This document shows positions 10,572 to 23,288 of a stretch of 64,000 nt of DNA, one piece after another. The position numbers were made by a program, and so were the translations under genes. The stretch's first letter is position 1. Each line of letters starts with the position of its first letter. The notes below the pieces were generated by a model. That model saw only the letters and a program-made list of their open reading frames with translations, made no database searches and was not told the origin of the DNA. The DNA lies in the NCBI RefSeq assembly GCF_029017505.1, contig NZ_JAQGEI010000025.1, positions 1 through 64,000 on the forward strand. Direction: 5' to 3'. This stretch comes from Sedimenticola hydrogenitrophicus. Its GTDB lineage: Bacteria; Pseudomonadota; Gammaproteobacteria; Chromatiales; Chromatiaceae.

Positions 10572-13500
10572 TCACAACCGCACCAACGCCACCGGGAAGG
10601 ATTGCAGCAGGGTCGCCACCGGCAGCACCGCCAGACCCTCCTGCAGCGCGACCTCAACCGGCTCGCCGGTCAGCAGGTTGCGGCCGCCCTCTCCCGCCAA
10701 ACGCTCCGGCAGCACAATCGAGCTATCCCCCCACACCCCGGACCCGAGGGGCAGATCCCCGGCCCCGGGGGCAAGCCGGCTGTACCAGCGCGGGGCGACG
10801 CTGATCAGACTGGTCTCCCCGGCATGGCGGGCGAACGCGCAGAGATGCTCCGCCGCGGCTCCACTCACCTCCAGCGGCATATACGCCCCCTCCTGATAAA
10901 CCGTCTTCCAGTGCAGGCGAATCCCCAGCAGCCGCCAGATCAGATAGAGTCGCGCACGGCCGTCGGCCAGGGAGTCCAGCAGTTGCCGCACACGCCCCGC
11001 CAGCTCGGCCTGGGGTACGGTGGTGTACCGTTCCAGTTCGGCCAGCAGGCGCTGACGCCGGGGGAAGTCCACCGGGCGGCGATTGTCGGGATCGACCAGG
11101 TTGAATTCCCATAGTTCGCTGCCCTGGAATAGGTCCGGCACCCCCGGCGAGGTCAGCTTGAGCAGCTGCTGCGACAGGGCGTTGAACATGCCCCAGCGCG
11201 CCACCTCCCGCTGGAACGGCAGAAATTCACTGAGGAAGAGATTGTTTTCACCGCTCTGCAACAGCCGCCGGATGAAGTGACAGAGGGCCTCCTCGTACTC
11301 CGGCACCGGATTGACCCAGCTGGTGTGCTGTTTGGCCTCGCGTACCGCCTTCAGCATATAGCGTTCGATACGCGCCACATAGGCTTCATGACCGGCAGCA
11401 TCCATCGACTGCAGCGGCCAGGTACCGAGCAGGGTCTGGTAGAGCAGATACTCGTCATTGTCGGACGGCGCCTTGCCCTGCTCCAGGCGGCGCTTGCGGT
11501 GGCGGTTGATCTGTTTCCAACGACGGCTCTGCTGCTGCCAGCGCTCGGGGATCTCGGACAGCACGTTGATGCGCATGCGTACATCCTCGCTGCGCTTGCT
11601 GTCATGGGTCGAGCTGTTCAGCATGGTATGCGGCCACTGCGCCAGACGCTGGGCATTTTCGGCATGGAACTCATGCAGCGGGACCGCGAAGTGCGCCGGA
11701 TCGCCGCCCACCTCATTGAGCGAGATCAGGCGATGATAGCGATAGAGCGCGGTGTCCTCCACCCCCTTCGCCATCACCGGGCTGGAGACCTGCTGGAAAT
11801 TCATCGCCAGCGCCGTCATCGCCGCGCAGGCACGCTCATCGGTGGCCGCGGCACTCTCCATCAACAGCACCGAGGCGATAAAATCGAATATGGTCACATC
11901 CAGCCCCCGGTTGGCCTTCTTGGCCAGGGCCACCGCCCACTCCACATAGCGGCGATCCAGGCTGCCGACCTGTCCCTGGCGGACGTAGGTGCGGTAGACC
12001 GGGAAGTGCGCGATCACCTCGATCAGGGCCAAACGCAGGTTGTTGTGGGTGTAATCCCGGGTGTGCGGACTGGACTCGCAGATACGGCTCAGCTGCCCCG
12101 CCAGCACATTGAGCTCGCTGGCCATGGCGTGTTCCATGGTATGGCGTTTGCCCCGGTACACCAGCTGGCTGAAATCGAGCGCCTCGTGGATGAACCGGCG
12201 ATAGGCACGGTTCAGCCCGCGTTCGCCCCGCGGATCGACCAGCAGGCGCGTCAGCAGATTGCAGAAGTCATAGCCGGTACTGCCCTGCACCGCCCAGTCG
12301 TCACGCAGGGGCTCGGAGCGGGCGAGGATCTTCTCCACCACCACGTAGAGCGCGGCGTCCCCTTCCAGGGCATCCAGACCCGCCCGCCGCTGCAGGCGGG
12401 CAAAATACTGGGCCGGATCATAGAGTCCATCGGGATGATCGATACGCAGGCCATCCAGCCGCCCGTCGGCAAGCAGGTCGAACACAAACCGGTGGGTCAT
12501 ATCGAAGACGCGGCGGTCTTCCATGCGCAGGGCGGCGAGATCGTTGATATCGAAGAAGCGACGATAATTGATCTCGTCGGAGGCGACATGCCAGTCCGCC
12601 AGCCGCCACGCCTGGGCATCGAGCAGCCGGTGCAACAGCTGGAACGAGTCTGGATCGCCCAGCCGTCCGTTGAAGTCGTTGACCGTCTCCTGCACCATCC
12701 CCGCGATCTCCGGGCTGCCGGCGGTCAGCTGCAGCAGGCGGTGCTTGAACAGGCCGGCATCCCGTTGCCTGTCCAGAATCGCCTCGCGCGCGCCGGTCTG
12801 CCGCGACGGCAGGTTTTCGAACGCCGTGATCAGGCTCCCCAGCTCCAGGTAATCGGGATGGTCGGGGCCCAGCAGACCGGACAGCAGGTCGAAACGGTGC
12901 CGCAACAGGCGCGGGTATTCGCCGGGATCGATCGGCAACCGGTGCTGGTGATACCAGACACTGAAGCTGCCGCCGCCGGCATCGAACTCCAGCTTCAGCT
13001 CCCCGCCCTCCAGGGCCATGCCATAGCGTTGCGCCAGGATCGGCAGCAGCACCTTGCCGTGCAGTTCGAGCTTCTTCGGCTGCCAGTCGATATCGAAAAA
13101 AGCGGCGAATACCGACGCCGGGCCGTGCTCCAGCACATCCAGCCACCAGGCATTGTCGGCCCCCATCACCCCCATGTGATTGGGCACCATATCCAGGATC
13201 TGCCCCATGCCATGGAACTTGAGCGAATTGCAGAAGACGGCAAACTCCTCCGCCGTGCCGATCTCCGGATTGAGGCTGTTGTGATCGATAATGTCATAGC
13301 CATGGCTGCTGCCGGAACGCGCCCGGAGATAGGGCGAGCAGTACACGTGGCTGATGCCGAGCCGCGCCAGATAGGGGATCAGCTCGGTCGCCTGCGGGAA
13401 GGTGAAGTCGCGACTGAACTGCAGCCGATAGGTGGACGTCGGCACGCGCGCCTGGCGGGGGACGAGCGGGGGACGCTGGAGCGGACGTTCCCGGCGTAGC

Positions 13501-15668
13501 GCCGCCGACAGCGAGAAGGGACGCGGGTCGCTGGCCCAACTCTCCAGGTGCAGCGGCAGCTTGCGCCGCCAGTTGGGGTGCTGGGTGGTGGTGGCGGGGA
13601 TATTGACCTGATCCGGCACCCCGAACAGATCCTCCAGCTGCACCATCAGCAACCGCGCCGGGCTGCGCGCGAGCAGGACGTATACCGCCTCGGCAAACGC
13701 TGCGCTCACCGCCGGCAGTGATATCGAATTGACCGTCACCCCCTCCGGCAGCAGCCCCTCCTGCTCCAGCAGCAACAACAGTTCGGCGCGTTCACGGGCG
13801 CGCTGGATAACCTGCCCATGACGTGCCTCGGCGGTGGCGAACAGCCCCAGCTCGCTGCGCCGCAGGATATCGCGCCCCTCCCAGTAACCGCTCAGGGTCG
13901 GCATGTCATGAGTGGCGAGCGCCGCCAGCGCCTGGGGCGGATAGTCGGCCGGCGGCAGCAGGTGGCCATCGGCCGTCTTGGCGTCGATCAGGACGCGGTA
14001 GGAGAGTACCTGCATCGCGGCCAGTGCACTGCGCACCTCCTGCGGGACGGTCCCCAGGTCCTCGCCGATAACCACGCACTGATTGCGTTGGCTCTCCAGC
14101 GCGAGGATGCCCAACAGGTCCGCGAAGGGATAAGCGACATAGGCACCCGCGGCGGGCGGCGAGCCGGCGGGCACCCAGTACTGGCGCATCAGCCCCATTA
14201 CATGATCGAGCCGCAGCGCCCCGGCGTGGCGCATGTTGTGGCGCAGGGTGGCGATGAAGGGGGCATAGGCCGCCTCGAACAGCCGCGACGGCACCAGCGG
14301 GGGCAGGCCCCAGTCCTGGCCCAGCTGATTGTGCAGTTCGGGCGGCGCGCCGACCCCGACGCCGATGGCATACAGCGCCTGGTTGGCCCACGACTCGGCG
14401 CCGCCGCCATCCACCGAGACGGCCAGATCGAGATAGATGCCCACCCCGAGTCCCAGCTCCATGGAACGCCAGCCGGCGGCGGCGAGTTGCAGGCCGGCCT
14501 GCCACTGCAGATAGCTGAAAAACTCGATGCGTTCACGATGCCGTGCGGCAAACTCCTGCACCTCCGGCGCCTGCGGTTGGCGATACGGCTCCGGCCACAC
14601 CGGCCAGCCCCACACCTCCGGGTCCTGTTGATGAAAATGTTCCTGCAGCGCCTCGAACAGGGTGTGGTGATAGAGCCGCTCCCCCTCGCGCTCCTGGAAG
14701 GCGCGAAACTGTGCCGCCCACTCGCTTCCCGGCTGCAGATGCTGCTCGCGGAAGTGGCGGTAGAGCAGCTCCAGGACCGGCAGTTTCAGCGCCGCCACCG
14801 CCGCGTAATCGACCAGTTCGGTCTCGCGCTGCGCCTGCAGGCGTAGCTGGAACTCGGCCGAGCCCACCAGCGCGCGGGCCGCCTCGCAGCCGCGGTACTC
14901 CGCGATCGCCTCGACATCGAGATAAAGCAGATTGAGGTAGAGGCGACTCGACGGGCTGTAGGGGCTGGCGTGTTCCGGGTTGTGGGGAAACAGGGCATGC
15001 AGCGGATTGACCCCGACGATATCCGCACCCCAGCCCGACCACTGCTCCAGCAACAGCCGCAGATCGGTGAAGTCACCGATCCCCCAGTTGCGTTCGGAAC
15101 GCAGGCCATAGAGCTGTAGCGCCGGCCCCCACAGACCGCCGGGGCGCTCCAGCGCGGCCGACAGGTAACAGTTGCCCGGCGCGACGATGAGGCTCTGGGA
15201 GGCGATCACCTCCCCACCGCGGACGATGGCCAGTTGGTGATAACCCGGCGGGGGCTGGAGCGGCAACGCCAGCTTCCAGGCGCTCGAAGGCCGGCCGTCC
15301 ACCTCGCGCCGCTGCAGGCGCGGCAATCGCGCCGGCTGGAACGGGTGGTCATGCTCCGTGCCGTCCTCCAGCCGCAGGCGGCAGATTAACTCGGCGCCGG
15401 CCTCGGCATCCGCCATCACCAGGCGTACCCAGGGGTCGGTTTCCCCCGTCACCCGCACCGGTTCGAGCAGGCGCCGCCAGGGGCGCAGCCGGCACTCATC
15501 GATCGCCGCCGCCAGGCCCGCCGCGCTGGCGACGTCAAAGCCCATGGCGCCGAGCAGGGCGCGGCGGGTAGCGTCGGAGGGCCGGTGGGTGCGTTGCCAG
15601 TTATCCACGTACTCCGGCACTATCCCCGCCAGCTCGCTCAGGGTGGCCAGCAGTTCAGCCTGGTTCAT
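10572..15668 (-). CDS. 4-alpha-glucanotransferase / malto-oligosyltrehalose synthase fusion (MalQ-TreY)
   Basis: This 1,698-residue protein joins two GH enzymes. Residues 1 to about 720 are an amylomaltase (GH77), which transfers alpha-1,4-glucan segments: ALRLDHVMGLMRQYWVP holds the nucleophile Asp, VVIGEDLGTVP the acid/base Glu, and LATHDMPTLSGYW the third acidic motif. From about residue 740 a GH13 malto-oligosyltrehalose synthase begins (VPTSTYRLQF), with LDGLRIDHPDGLYDP and VVEKIL as catalytic segments; it converts the reducing end of a maltodextrin to a trehalosyl unit. I start at the ATG at 15668, which overlaps the treZ end and follows GGAGGG; the frame upstream runs through a 12-bp repeat inside treZ and is spurious. 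TreZ next door releases trehalose from its product. Confidence 0.93.
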   Translation of the reverse strand: MNQAELLATLSELAGIVPEYVDNWQRTHRPSDATRRALLGAMGFDVASAAGLAAAIDECRLRPWRRLLEPVRVTGETDPWVRLVMADAEAGAELICRLRLEDGTEHDHPFQPARLPRLQRREVDGRPSSAWKLALPLQPPPGYHQLAIVRGGEVIASQSLIVAPGNCYLSAALERPGGLWGPALQLYGLRSERNWGIGDFTDLRLLLEQWSGWGADIVGVNPLHALFPHNPEHASPYSPSSRLYLNLLYLDVEAIAEYRGCEAARALVGSAEFQLRLQAQRETELVDYAAVAALKLPVLELLYRHFREQHLQPGSEWAAQFRAFQEREGERLYHHTLFEALQEHFHQQDPEVWGWPVWPEPYRQPQAPEVQEFAARHRERIEFFSYLQWQAGLQLAAAGWRSMELGLGVGIYLDLAVSVDGGGAESWANQALYAIGVGVGAPPELHNQLGQDWGLPPLVPSRLFEAAYAPFIATLRHNMRHAGALRLDHVMGLMRQYWVPAGSPPAAGAYVAYPFADLLGILALESQRNQCVVIGEDLGTVPQEVRSALAAMQVLSYRVLIDAKTADGHLLPPADYPPQALAALATHDMPTLSGYWEGRDILRRSELGLFATAEARHGQVIQRARERAELLLLLEQEGLLPEGVTVNSISLPAVSAAFAEAVYVLLARSPARLLMVQLEDLFGVPDQVNIPATTTQHPNWRRKLPLHLESWASDPRPFSLSAALRRERPLQRPPLVPRQARVPTSTYRLQFSRDFTFPQATELIPYLARLGISHVYCSPYLRARSGSSHGYDIIDHNSLNPEIGTAEEFAVFCNSLKFHGMGQILDMVPNHMGVMGADNAWWLDVLEHGPASVFAAFFDIDWQPKKLELHGKVLLPILAQRYGMALEGGELKLEFDAGGGSFSVWYHQHRLPIDPGEYPRLLRHRFDLLSGLLGPDHPDYLELGSLITAFENLPSRQTGAREAILDRQRDAGLFKHRLLQLTAGSPEIAGMVQETVNDFNGRLGDPDSFQLLHRLLDAQAWRLADWHVASDEINYRRFFDINDLAALRMEDRRVFDMTHRFVFDLLADGRLDGLRIDHPDGLYDPAQYFARLQRRAGLDALEGDAALYVVVEKILARSEPLRDDWAVQGSTGYDFCNLLTRLLVDPRGERGLNRAYRRFIHEALDFSQLVYRGKRHTMEHAMASELNVLAGQLSRICESSPHTRDYTHNNLRLALIEVIAHFPVYRTYVRQGQVGSLDRRYVEWAVALAKKANRGLDVTIFDFIASVLLMESAAATDERACAAMTALAMNFQQVSSPVMAKGVEDTALYRYHRLISLNEVGGDPAHFAVPLHEFHAENAQRLAQWPHTMLNSSTHDSKRSEDVRMRINVLSEIPERWQQQSRRWKQINRHRKRRLEQGKAPSDNDEYLLYQTLLGTWPLQSMDAAGHEAYVARIERYMLKAVREAKQHTSWVNPVPEYEEALCHFIRRLLQSGENNLFLSEFLPFQREVARWGMFNALSQQLLKLTSPGVPDLFQGSELWEFNLVDPDNRRPVDFPRRQRLLAELERYTTVPQAELAGRVRQLLDSLADGRARLYLIWRLLGIRLHWKTVYQEGAYMPLEVSGAAAEHLCAFARHAGETSLISVAPRWYSRLAPGAGDLPLGSGVWGDSSIVLPERLAGEGGRNLLTGEPVEVALQEGLAVLPVATLLQSFPVALVRL

Positions 15669-17544
15669 CAGCACCCTCCAGATACCAGGCCACCGAACAG
15701 CCGGGCAGTCTCCCCGCCGCCAAATCCGCCGCCAAATCCGCCGCCAGATCCTCCGGCGGCCCGGCCGGACCGGCAAACAGCAACCGGCCCCGGGGCGGTC
15801 CGGCCACCGTCACCGTGGCACTCCCCAGGTTGGCCATGACACTGAGGCGGGAGCCGTCCCCGAGCCGCCAGGAGACCTCCAGTGCCGCCTCGCCCAGCAC
15901 CTCGAACCAGCTGCCGCGCGCCCCCGGCAGACGCGGCACAATGACCTGCTGGCGCAACGCCAGCAGCCGCCGGTACAGGGCCAGCCGGTCGCGCGACGGC
16001 GGGCTCTCCAGGGCGGACCAATCGAGCCGCGCCAGTTCGAAGGTCTGTTCGGCGCAGGGATCGGGAATGGTGGCGCGCACCGCCGGGTCGCGAAAGCGGC
16101 TGAAGCCGGCGAACTCCTTGCGCCGTCCCTCGGTCACCGCCGCGGCCAGACCGGGCTCGAACTGGCAGAAAAAGGGGAAGGGTTCACGCGCCCCCCACTC
16201 CTCGCCCATGAACAGCAGCGGCGGTGGCGGAGCCGGCAAAAGCAGCGCCGTCGCCGCCGCCAGCGCCTCGGCCCCGGCCAGGGTGGTCAGGCGCTCGCCG
16301 AAGGCGCGGTTGCCGATCTGGTCATGATTCTGCAGAAACGAGACAAAGGCGCTGGGCGGCAGGTGGGCGCTGGGCTCGCCGCGGCGCGCGCCGTGGCGGT
16401 AGCCGGAGACCTCGCCCTGATAGGCGAAACCCTCGCTCAGGCAACGGCCCAGGTGGGCCGTGGCGTGCTCCCGGTAATCGGCATAGTAGCCATCCTGCTC
16501 ACCGGTCAGCAGCACATGACAGGCGTGGTGCAGGTCATCATTCCACTGGGCATCGTAGCAGTGGGCACCCGCGTCCCGACGTTCCAGATAGCGGACCGCA
16601 TTGTGGTCATTCTCCAGCACCAGGTGGATGTGCCGCTCGCGTCCCAGCGTGGTCCGCACCACCTGGGCCAACTCCTCCAGGATGTCGGGCCGGCTGTCGT
16701 CGATGATGGCGTGCACCGCGTCCAGCCGCAGCCCGTCGAGATGGAACTCTTCCAGCCAGTAGAGGGCGTTGTGGATATAGAAGTCGCGCACCGTGCGGCT
16801 CATCTCGCCGTCGAAGTTGATCGCCGCGCCCCAGGGGGTGTGGTGGCGCTGGCTGAAGAATGGCGGCGCATAGAGGTGCAGGTAATTGCCCTCCGGACCG
16901 AAGTGATTGTAGACCACGTCGAGGAGCACCATCAGCCCGCGTTGATGGGCCGCCTGAATCAGCCGCTTGAGGTCGTCGGGGGTGCCGTAGCCGGCATGCG
17001 GGGCGAACGGCAGGGCACCGTCGTAACCCCAGTTGCGGTGGCCGGGAAATTGCGCCAGCGGCATCAGCTCGATCGCGGTGATGCCGAGCTCCAGCAGATG
17101 GTCCAGCCGCTGCATGACGCCGGCAAAGGTCCCCTGCGGGGTGAACGTCCCGACATGCAGTTCGTAGATGACCGCCTCGTGCCACGGTCGCCCGCACCAC
17201 CCGCCGTCCTGCCAGGCAAAGGCGCCGGGGTCGACCACCACGCTGGGGCCGTGCACGCCGTCGGGATTGCCGCGCGATGCCGGGTCGGGGACGCAGAGGC
17301 CGTCACCGATCTCGTAACAGTAACGGCTACCCGCCGGGACGGCGTCACACACCCGTTCGAACCAGCCCCCGGGCAACGCCGTCATGGGTTGCGGCGGTGC
17401 CTCACCGAGCCGCAGCAGCACCCCCGGCAGCGCCGGCGCCCACAGGCGAAAGCGCACCCCGCCCGGTTCCGTGAGCTGGGCGCCGAAGGGCATGCGATGC
17501 CCGCGCCGGGTGCCGGCCGGCGTAGGGGTGGCGGCTGAAGCCAT
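15655..17544 (-). CDS. treZ: Malto-oligosyltrehalose trehalohydrolase
   Basis: This 629-residue GH13 enzyme cleaves trehalose from the trehalosyl end made by TreY. After an N-terminal beta domain (MPFGAQLTEPGGVRFRLWAP) come the catalytic barrel motifs: LLDVVYNHFGPEGNYL, LDGLRLDAVHAIIDDS with the nucleophile Asp, LVLENDHNAV with the acid/base Glu, and SFLQNHDQIGNRAFG. The ATG at 17544 is preferred over an earlier one because AGGGAG lies about eight bases upstream. The last 14 bases overlap the MalQ-TreY start. A 12-bp repeat near the 3' end encodes three DLAA units. It sits in the middle of the trehalose operon. Confidence 0.94.
   Translation of the reverse strand: MASAATPTPAGTRRGHRMPFGAQLTEPGGVRFRLWAPALPGVLLRLGEAPPQPMTALPGGWFERVCDAVPAGSRYCYEIGDGLCVPDPASRGNPDGVHGPSVVVDPGAFAWQDGGWCGRPWHEAVIYELHVGTFTPQGTFAGVMQRLDHLLELGITAIELMPLAQFPGHRNWGYDGALPFAPHAGYGTPDDLKRLIQAAHQRGLMVLLDVVYNHFGPEGNYLHLYAPPFFSQRHHTPWGAAINFDGEMSRTVRDFYIHNALYWLEEFHLDGLRLDAVHAIIDDSRPDILEELAQVVRTTLGRERHIHLVLENDHNAVRYLERRDAGAHCYDAQWNDDLHHACHVLLTGEQDGYYADYREHATAHLGRCLSEGFAYQGEVSGYRHGARRGEPSAHLPPSAFVSFLQNHDQIGNRAFGERLTTLAGAEALAAATALLLPAPPPPLLFMGEEWGAREPFPFFCQFEPGLAAAVTEGRRKEFAGFSRFRDPAVRATIPDPCAEQTFELARLDWSALESPPSRDRLALYRRLLALRQQVIVPRLPGARGSWFEVLGEAALEVSWRLGDGSRLSVMANLGSATVTVAGPPRGRLLFAGPAGPPEDLAADLAADLAAGRLPGCSVAWYLEGADEPG
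15716..15751. repeat. Three tandem 12-bp repeats inside treZ
   Basis: The unit GCCGCCAAATCC occurs three times in a row, the last with one change (AGATCC). It is in frame in treZ and encodes DLAADLAADLAA in the minus direction. The unit length is a multiple of three, so copy number changes keep the frame. Confidence 0.9.
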
Positions 17545-17587
17545 GGTGGGCACTCCCTGTTGCAGTGGCGGTGGGCGGTGCGCTCGG

Positions 17588-20893
<3,306 letters not shown>

Positions 20894-21211
20894 CGGTAGC
20901 GTCCATTCGCATCTCCCTGAAAGTTCTGGTCGTTACACCCCCGCTCCGCACCGTCGGGTGCGGGGTATGATGGCGGGCATGACTGCTTCAGCCCGCTGGT
21001 GAAGGCTGGGTGGCGGCGCCTGATACCGGTGCCGGTAGCAGCCGCGCACACCCTCGGGGCAGTCGATGGTCACGGTGAACGGGATGGAATCGGTAGCGGT
21101 ATACGACGCCGTTACGCAACCCCCGGTCATCCCTAACAACGGTTTGAGTATAGATGCCCGGTGCTGGATCTTGAAGCCGGCGGATGAAGGGCGGCAAAGC
21201 AATGCGCCAAT
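20894..21211. other. Intergenic region between LysE exporter and treS
   Basis: This stretch of about 318 bp has no convincing gene. Short reading frames on both strands have no family-like sequence and no good ribosome binding site. A GC-rich hairpin, CCGCACC-GTC-GGGTGCGG, lies near 20945-20963, where it could affect the 5' leader of the treS transcript. The treS promoter should be in this stretch, but I cannot pick it out with confidence. Confidence 0.5.
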
Positions 21212-21856
21212 TCAACGCTCCGTCAGCAGCAGCTTCAGCGCCAGTCCGGCGAACACCACGCCACTCAGGCGGTTGAGAATCAACCCTCCCCGGCCCTTGC
21301 GCAGGAAACCGCCGATGCGTCCCGCGGCCAGGCTGATCAGACCGAACACCAGCAGGGCACTGGCCATGAACAGCAGGCCAAGGATAACGATCTGCAGGGT
21401 GACGCTGCCCTGTACTGGACCGAGCGCCGGATCGAGCACTGGGCTGACAAACTGCGGCAGGAAGGCGAGGAAGAACAGCGACACCTTGGGATTCATGATG
21501 TTCATCAGCACCCCGCGCAGATAGAGCCGGCGATAACCGTCGCCGCTAGCGCGCGCGCCGAGTGTCTCGGCCGGTGCGCGGAACACCTGCCAGGCGAGCC
21601 AGGCGAGATAGAGGGCGCCGCCGATCTTGAGCAGCGAGAACGCCAGCGCCGACTCCTGGATGAACACCGCCACACCGAGCGCCACCGCGCCGGTATGCAC
21701 CACCAGGCCGGTGCAGAGGCCGAGGGTGGTGACCACGCCGGCCAGTGGACCGCGGGCGATGGAGATGGTCAGCACGAACAGGTTGTCCGGCCCCGGCGAC
21801 AGGGCCAACAGCACCGCGGAGGTGACGAACAGCAGCAGGGTGGCGGTTTCAAACAT
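21212..21856 (-). CDS. LysE/RhtB family amino-acid exporter
   Basis: This 214-residue inner-membrane protein is a second LysE-family exporter. The first helix FETATLLLFVTSAVLLALSPGPDNLFVL carries the PGPDN motif that marks RhtB-like members. It continues with GLCTGLVVHTGAVALGVAVF and ALYLAWLAWQVF, then a loop and FLAFLPQFVSP, a conserved segment near residue 130, and two further helices. The start is the ATG at 21856. It differs clearly from the exporter at 712-1335, so this is not a recent duplication. Substrate unknown; homoserine/threonine-type compounds are typical for the family. Confidence 0.87.
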   Translation of the reverse strand: MFETATLLLFVTSAVLLALSPGPDNLFVLTISIARGPLAGVVTTLGLCTGLVVHTGAVALGVAVFIQESALAFSLLKIGGALYLAWLAWQVFRAPAETLGARASGDGYRRLYLRGVLMNIMNPKVSLFFLAFLPQFVSPVLDPALGPVQGSVTLQIVILGLLFMASALLVFGLISLAAGRIGGFLRKGRGGLILNRLSGVVFAGLALKLLLTER

Positions 21857-21937
21857 GGCGGATCCTCGATTGAGCCACGATCATAGCATGGCAGCTACAC
21901 GGCGACGATGCCCATTCAGGCCAGGCGGGAACAGGAC

Positions 21938-23167
21938 TCACCACTTCAGCCCGATCATCAGGTCCATCACGTTGGTGCCGGTGGGGCCGGTCTGGATCAG
22001 ATCACCGCTGGCCTCAAGGAAGCGGCCGGAATCGGCTTGGGCCAGGCAGACCTCGGGATCGATACCCAGCGCCCGGTTACCGCGTCCCACGCTGCCGCCG
22101 TCGACCAGGGCTCCGGCATCCTCGCCCGGCCCGTCGCCGCCGTCGGTGCCGGCGGCCAGGAAACAGAGGTCCCGGCGACCGGAGATCTGGGTGGCCACTA
22201 CCAGCGCCAGATGCTGGTTACGCCCGCCCTGGCCGGGATGCTCCGGCAGCCGGATGGTGGGTTCGCCACCCCAGATATAGAGACCGGGCCAGGTATCGCG
22301 CAACTCATAGCCGAGGCGGCGGCCGAGCACCTCCACATCACCCCCCAGATGGGCCCGGTTCAGGGTCACGGCATAACCCAGCTCCCGTGCCTTGGCGGCG
22401 GCGGCCTCACGGGCATCCGCCAGCGAGGCGACGACGCTGATGCGGATATTATCCGGCGGTGTCTCGGCGGGCGCCGGTGCGGTCGGCAGCAGGGCCCGCA
22501 GCCAGTCGGGCAGTGACAGATCATCCAGGGTGTCGGGGCGCTGGGTCGCCACCAGCAACCCCGAGCCGATCACCCCGGGATCGTCCCCCGGCACATCCGA
22601 GATCAGCAACACCCGGGCCGGCCGCCCCTGCAGCAGCGGGATCAGGCCACCCCCCTTGATCTGCGAGAGGGCCTTGCGCACCCGGTTCATGGCATCGATC
22701 GGCAGGCCGCTCCCCAGCAGCCAGCGGTTGACCCGCTGCAGGCTCTCCAGGTCGATGCCGTCGCGGAGCCGTTCCACCAGCCCCGAGGTACCGCCCGAGA
22801 TCAGAAACAGCAGGCGGCGATCGCCGGGCCGTGTGCGGATGAACTCCAGCAGCGCATCGCCGGCCTGCAGGCTGCGCGCGTCGGGCACCGGGTGCCCCCC
22901 CTCGACACAGCGCAGCCCGCGGGCGCCCAGCAGCGGCGCATCGAGATGCCCCGGCTTGGAGATCACCAGGCCGTCCACCACCCGCTCCCCCAATGCCTCC
23001 AGGGCGCCCAGGGCCATCGACTGGGCCGCCTTGCCCAGGGCGATGAGCGAGACCGGTCCCACCACTTCTTGCAGCGGATCCCGCACACAGGTACGCCCCT
23101 CGACGCGCGCAAGCGCCGCCTGAAAAATCGTCAGCAGGTCCCGGCGTGCGCCCGCCCTGTCCGGCAT
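21938..23167 (-). CDS. Glycerate 2-kinase (MOFRL family)
   Basis: This protein of about 409 residues belongs to the GckA/TtuD glycerate kinase family, which phosphorylates glycerate to 2-phosphoglycerate. N-terminal landmarks are VSLIALGKAAQSMALGA, VISKPGHL and VEGGHPVPDARSLQAGDALL; the central ATP-binding region has LFLISGGTSGLVE and LISDVPGDDPGVIGSG. The C-terminal MOFRL domain shows IWGGEPTIRLPEHPGQGGRNQHLAL and AAGTDGGDGPGEDAGALVDG. I start at the ATG at 23167, after AGGAG with seven bases spacing; a longer frame runs into the promoter region of the divergent channel gene and has no family similarity. It may act in glyoxylate, serine or tartrate metabolism. Confidence 0.92.
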   Translation of the reverse strand: MPDRAGARRDLLTIFQAALARVEGRTCVRDPLQEVVGPVSLIALGKAAQSMALGALEALGERVVDGLVISKPGHLDAPLLGARGLRCVEGGHPVPDARSLQAGDALLEFIRTRPGDRRLLFLISGGTSGLVERLRDGIDLESLQRVNRWLLGSGLPIDAMNRVRKALSQIKGGGLIPLLQGRPARVLLISDVPGDDPGVIGSGLLVATQRPDTLDDLSLPDWLRALLPTAPAPAETPPDNIRISVVASLADAREAAAAKARELGYAVTLNRAHLGGDVEVLGRRLGYELRDTWPGLYIWGGEPTIRLPEHPGQGGRNQHLALVVATQISGRRDLCFLAAGTDGGDGPGEDAGALVDGGSVGRGNRALGIDPEVCLAQADSGRFLEASGDLIQTGPTGTNVMDLMIGLKW

Positions 23168-23288
23168 GATGTGACTCCTGTTATGCAGTGGCTCTATATC
23201 AGTATAAACACAGGGCCATTCTAGCCTCGTCAACCAGATATGGTAAGCTGGAGTCCATCGCTGGCCTGAACACCGCTGGGGAACACTC

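Noticed and set aside
15716-15751. CRISPR-like array
   Set aside because: The units are adjacent 12-mers without spacers and are part of the treZ coding sequence.
15669-15776. N-terminal extension of the MalQ-TreY gene
   Set aside because: The 36 extra codons translate the 12-bp repeat of treZ (IWRRIWRR) in another frame and have no MalQ similarity; the ATG at 15668 has a good ribosome binding site.
20933-21202. Small gene on the minus strand upstream of the LysE gene
   Set aside because: The 89-residue frame has no recognisable domain and no good ribosome binding site, and overlapping frames look equally plausible.
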